Source: Candidatus Pedobacter colombiensis
Lineage (GTDB): Bacteria; Bacteroidota; Bacteroidia; Sphingobacteriales; Sphingobacteriaceae
DNA length: 64,000 nucleotides
NCBI GenBank assembly: GCA_029202485.1
Contig: CP119313.1
Span: 5,022,001-5,086,000, forward strand
Direction: 5' to 3'
Positions 61,648 through 64,000 of the stretch are shown here, piece after piece. Each line of letters opens with the position of its first letter. Position 1 is the first letter of the stretch. The position numbers and the translations under genes are program-made. The notes under the pieces were generated by a model that was given only the letters and a program-made list of their open reading frames with translations, was not told where the DNA came from and made no database searches.

Positions 61648-61766
61648 TTTTAGTCAAAATACGGCTTATAAAGCGCACAGCACTTGATTTTGGACTAAAA
61701 ATTTGAGCTTGAATTTATTTTGAGAAAAAAACCTCAGTGCAAACTGGTTGCACTGAGGTTTTTTAG
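61648..61766 (+). ncRNA. Candidate small RNA or structured leader with terminator
   Basis: A 13-bp stem with one bulged base (61648-61660 with 61687-61700), a 26-base loop that itself contains GCTT/AAGC, then 30 bases later a perfect 12-bp terminator hairpin with T6. Together they look like a short structured transcript ending 28 bases before the next gene. No promoter match was found upstream, so the start is unknown. It may alternatively be a leader attenuator of the downstream gene. Confidence 0.35.
61731..61766 (+). terminator. Intrinsic terminator before the YD-repeat gene
   Basis: A perfect 12-bp stem (61731-61742 with 61748-61759, ACCTCAGTGCAA on the left), a 5-base loop and T6. A run of A precedes it, so it may act in both directions. 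It ends 28 bases before the ATG at 61794. Confidence 0.8.
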
Positions 61767-61793
61767 TATTGGGGAATTATAATTTTCTTCATT

Positions 61794-64000
61794 ATGTCAA
61801 AGATTTATTCTTTTCTTACAGTTCTCCTGTTTGTAGCCTATACATGCCCATTGAAAGCCCAGAGAAATTTGGTACAGGTAAACCCATATTCGGGAACAGC
61901 AAGTGTAGTTGTACCGATTTACACCATACAAAACGGTGCTGTTTCCACACAAATTGGTCTTATAAATGCTGGAAGAGGGATAAAAGTTAAAGACGTAGAA
62001 GGTACTGCAGGTATGGGTTGGGAAATATCTGGAGGAGGTGAGATCAGCAGGGAAATACGTGGTTTACCTGACGATTGTCAGAAGGACAATTCAAATAACA
62101 TTCGTTTAGGTTGGCTTTATAACAGTAACGGAATTAAGATAGATAATTTTATCGTCGCAAATGACGGTAATACAACAACCTGCACCGATGAAACCACAGA
62201 TATCACGAGTTTAAATGCCAATTTTTCTGATCTGTCGGATACAGAACCCGATCTTTTTTCTGTTAATGCACCAGGATTATCCTTCAATTTTGTTTTTGAT
62301 AAAAATCATCAAATTCAGACAATACCTTATCAAGATCTAAAAATATCTTACTCCACAAATAGCAATGGGAATATCGATCAATTTACAGTAATAAATGATC
62401 AGGGCATACGCTATCAATTTGAGGTGGTCCTGACCACTAAATCAACAAAACAAACGCTATCAACTTTTAATTCTCAAAGCATTAACGAAAGCAATATTTC
62501 CTATTTTAGAACTCGTTTTTTACAGTATAAATCGGGTATTAGTTCATACAACAGCTGGCAATTAACCAGCCTGACTGATGCAAATCATAATAAAATTGAG
62601 TTTTCTTATGAACCTGGCCCGCCAAAAGAGAATATAACTCCAATTGAATTGTATGTAGGAAGTCCGTCCAAAACCACTCAATATTGGATTAAAGATGAGA
62701 CGTTTCCAAGTTTATTAAGTAGTGTTTATGGAGGAGGAGGTGGCGCATCTTTTTCATATAGTAAAAATTATCATACTACACAGGCACTGCTAAATGCTAT
62801 TCAATTAACTGGCGGTGCATGCTACTTTTTAAATTATAGTAGTGTGATACCATTGACGGGTAACTATTCAAGATTCTTTCTACGGGATATTACAACAGAT
62901 CAATGCAATTCGCCTGAAAAATATAAGTTCACATATAATGGTGAGATTTCATCTTACTATGTCTATAGGACATCTTTGGGCGACTCCTCCTCTAAAAGCA
63001 TAGATTATTGGGGGTATGCAAATAGCTATTCCAATACATCACTGTTGCCAGCCTTAAGTATTAATCCATCTAACGGTTTATTTCAGAGGTATCAGGTTGT
63101 CGCAGATAATATCTGGAGACCAATTTACAGTATTGGCTTGTCGGGCGCAGATAGACGATCAGATCCAACTGTAGCAGCGGCCGGATCTGTAAGCCAGATT
63201 AACTACCTTGATCATGGAACTACGACCTTGATTTATGAACCCCATGATTATTATGATCCATTGGCAGGAACTGTTGTCCAAGGAGGTGGTGTTAGAATTA
63301 AGCAGGTTATTGACTATGATGGCATCGATGTCTCTCATAATATGGTCAGTAACTATAGTTACAAAGATCCTGTGACTGGCATATCTAGTGGTAAGCCAAC
63401 TTCTTTGCCTATTTATGGTTTTACCCGACCATATACAGGCAACGGTACCTCTCAGGATTTGTGGACCCAGTCTACGGTCAGGTCGGAAATTGACCTATCT
63501 TCAGCTGATCACAGTATTGTATATTCTCATGTTGCTGAAGCTAAAACTGGTGCGGGCAAGATGGTTTATGAATACGCTATACCTGCAACGAATTATGATA
63601 TGAGTGCTTCGCCTTCTTGTCTTAATTGCGCAACTGTAGATTGGGCGCCGACAGTTAGTTTTGTTGCGAGACCAGGATGTACAGCAGCAGGTTTTATGAA
63701 AAATGATAAAGTAACCTATCCATTTGCACCAAACACAAATTATGATTTTGAACGAGGGTTACTAAAAAGTGTAAAAGTATATAATGAAACTGGTGCTATT
63801 GTTGATGAGAGTACTTATTCTTATCAGCGTACAGGTACTCCGATTTCAATTACTGGCTTAAGATGGGACGAAAACGGCGGATTTAAAGTCTATTCCAAAT
63901 ACACTGTGTATGCAGCCGCGGGGGAGCTACAAAAGACGATAATAAAGAAGACAACGGACTTAGCTCCCTATAGTCAGGTAAGGGAAACATCTAATTCTTA
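61794..64000 (+). CDS. Large secreted YD/RHS-repeat-type protein, 5' part
   Basis: An open frame of 735 codons that runs off the right edge. It starts MSKIYSFLTVLLFVAYTC and has a signal peptide of about 23 residues (ends PLKAQ). The next part (VNPYSGTASVVVPIYTIQNG, GIKVKDVEGTAGMGWEISGG) is the typical beginning of the large Bacteroidota RHS/YD-repeat-type proteins, which read as SpvB/TcaC-like N-termini. No polymorphic toxin domain can be seen yet because the C-terminus is outside. The gene is preceded by a terminator at 61731. It is probably a surface or secreted shell protein. Confidence 0.72.
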   Translation, partial: MSKIYSFLTVLLFVAYTCPLKAQRNLVQVNPYSGTASVVVPIYTIQNGAVSTQIGLINAGRGIKVKDVEGTAGMGWEISGGGEISREIRGLPDDCQKDNSNNIRLGWLYNSNGIKIDNFIVANDGNTTTCTDETTDITSLNANFSDLSDTEPDLFSVNAPGLSFNFVFDKNHQIQTIPYQDLKISYSTNSNGNIDQFTVINDQGIRYQFEVVLTTKSTKQTLSTFNSQSINESNISYFRTRFLQYKSGISSYNSWQLTSLTDANHNKIEFSYEPGPPKENITPIELYVGSPSKTTQYWIKDETFPSLLSSVYGGGGGASFSYSKNYHTTQALLNAIQLTGGACYFLNYSSVIPLTGNYSRFFLRDITTDQCNSPEKYKFTYNGEISSYYVYRTSLGDSSSKSIDYWGYANSYSNTSLLPALSINPSNGLFQRYQVVADNIWRPIYSIGLSGADRRSDPTVAAAGSVSQINYLDHGTTTLIYEPHDYYDPLAGTVVQGGGVRIKQVIDYDGIDVSHNMVSNYSYKDPVTGISSGKPTSLPIYGFTRPYTGNGTSQDLWTQSTVRSEIDLSSADHSIVYSHVAEAKTGAGKMVYEYAIPATNYDMSASPSCLNCATVDWAPTVSFVARPGCTAAGFMKNDKVTYPFAPNTNYDFERGLLKSVKVYNETGAIVDESTYSYQRTGTPISITGLRWDENGGFKVYSKYTVYAAAGELQKTIIKKTTDLAPYSQVRETSNS

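Larger units (their letters stand above)
61356..61793. other. Long intergenic region before the YD-repeat gene
   Basis: 438 bases without a clear gene. From left to right it contains a 44-codon minus-strand open frame (61439-61573, no known family), a bulged hairpin at 61648-61700 and a strong terminator hairpin at 61731-61766. Nothing else is identifiable. The A/T content is high. Confidence 0.55.

Overview
The window looks like a chromosome segment of a member of Bacteroidota, most likely family Sphingobacteriaceae (Pedobacter or a close relative). This rests on a SusC/SusD polysaccharide-utilisation locus (PUL), repeated promoters of the Bacteroidota type (TTG or TTTG, about 19-23 bases, then TANNTTTG), few Shine-Dalgarno sites, DUF2911, YtxH and DinB proteins, and GlnRS and GluRS together. 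Family assignments come from reading motifs, not from a database search. No tRNA, rRNA, CRISPR array, prophage or complete insertion sequence was seen.

Layout. 1-1305: the 3' end of GDP-L-fucose synthase, then an OxyR-like regulator. 1370-3286: a 7TM periplasmic-sensing receptor whose cytoplasmic end is an IS1595-type transposase zinc ribbon plus helical DNA-binding region, with no nuclease domain. This is the most unusual gene here. 3458-15984: a PUL read left to right (GH2, GH5, SusC, SusD, PKD lipoprotein, GLUG-repeat lipoprotein, GH128-like), probably for a beta-glucan. 16066-24995: housekeeping and membrane genes (Mn-type SOD, TadA, CsaA-like, RlmI-like, an MHS transporter, nucleoid protein, TerC), ending in an ECF sigma / anti-sigma / 18-residue-repeat cassette. 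25116-34543: aspS, an envelope-stress-like trio, an AI-2E permease, an NtrC-type regulator, enoyl-CoA hydratase, a stand-alone B12 domain, glnS and an amidase. 34737-43321: an M49-like lipoprotein and a six-gene phosphorelay island with CheB and CheR but no receptor, CheA or CheW. 43444-49847: a zinc peptidase, gltX, a histidine kinase/DinB/thioesterase operon, a Crp/Fnr-Gdx divergent pair, DUF2911 and a 59-residue membrane protein. 49910-57103: a GH9-deacetylase fusion and a TetR-TolC-HlyD-EmrB efflux operon with a palindromic operator. 57426-61288: PEP carboxylase, a thioredoxin pair and an AhpC-type peroxiredoxin. 61289-64000: a structured non-coding stretch with a strong terminator, then a large YD/RHS-type secreted protein that runs off the right edge.

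How the parts fit. The PUL has the usual division of labour: surface lipoproteins capture and cut glycan, SusCD imports oligosaccharides, and GH2/GH5 finish the job. It has no adjacent SusR, HTCS or ECF/anti-sigma regulator, so the 7TM-zinc-ribbon protein just upstream is a positional candidate. OxyR, SOD, AhpC-type peroxiredoxin and thioredoxin form a scattered oxidative-stress set. Convergent gene pairs are often separated by strong bidirectional hairpin terminators.
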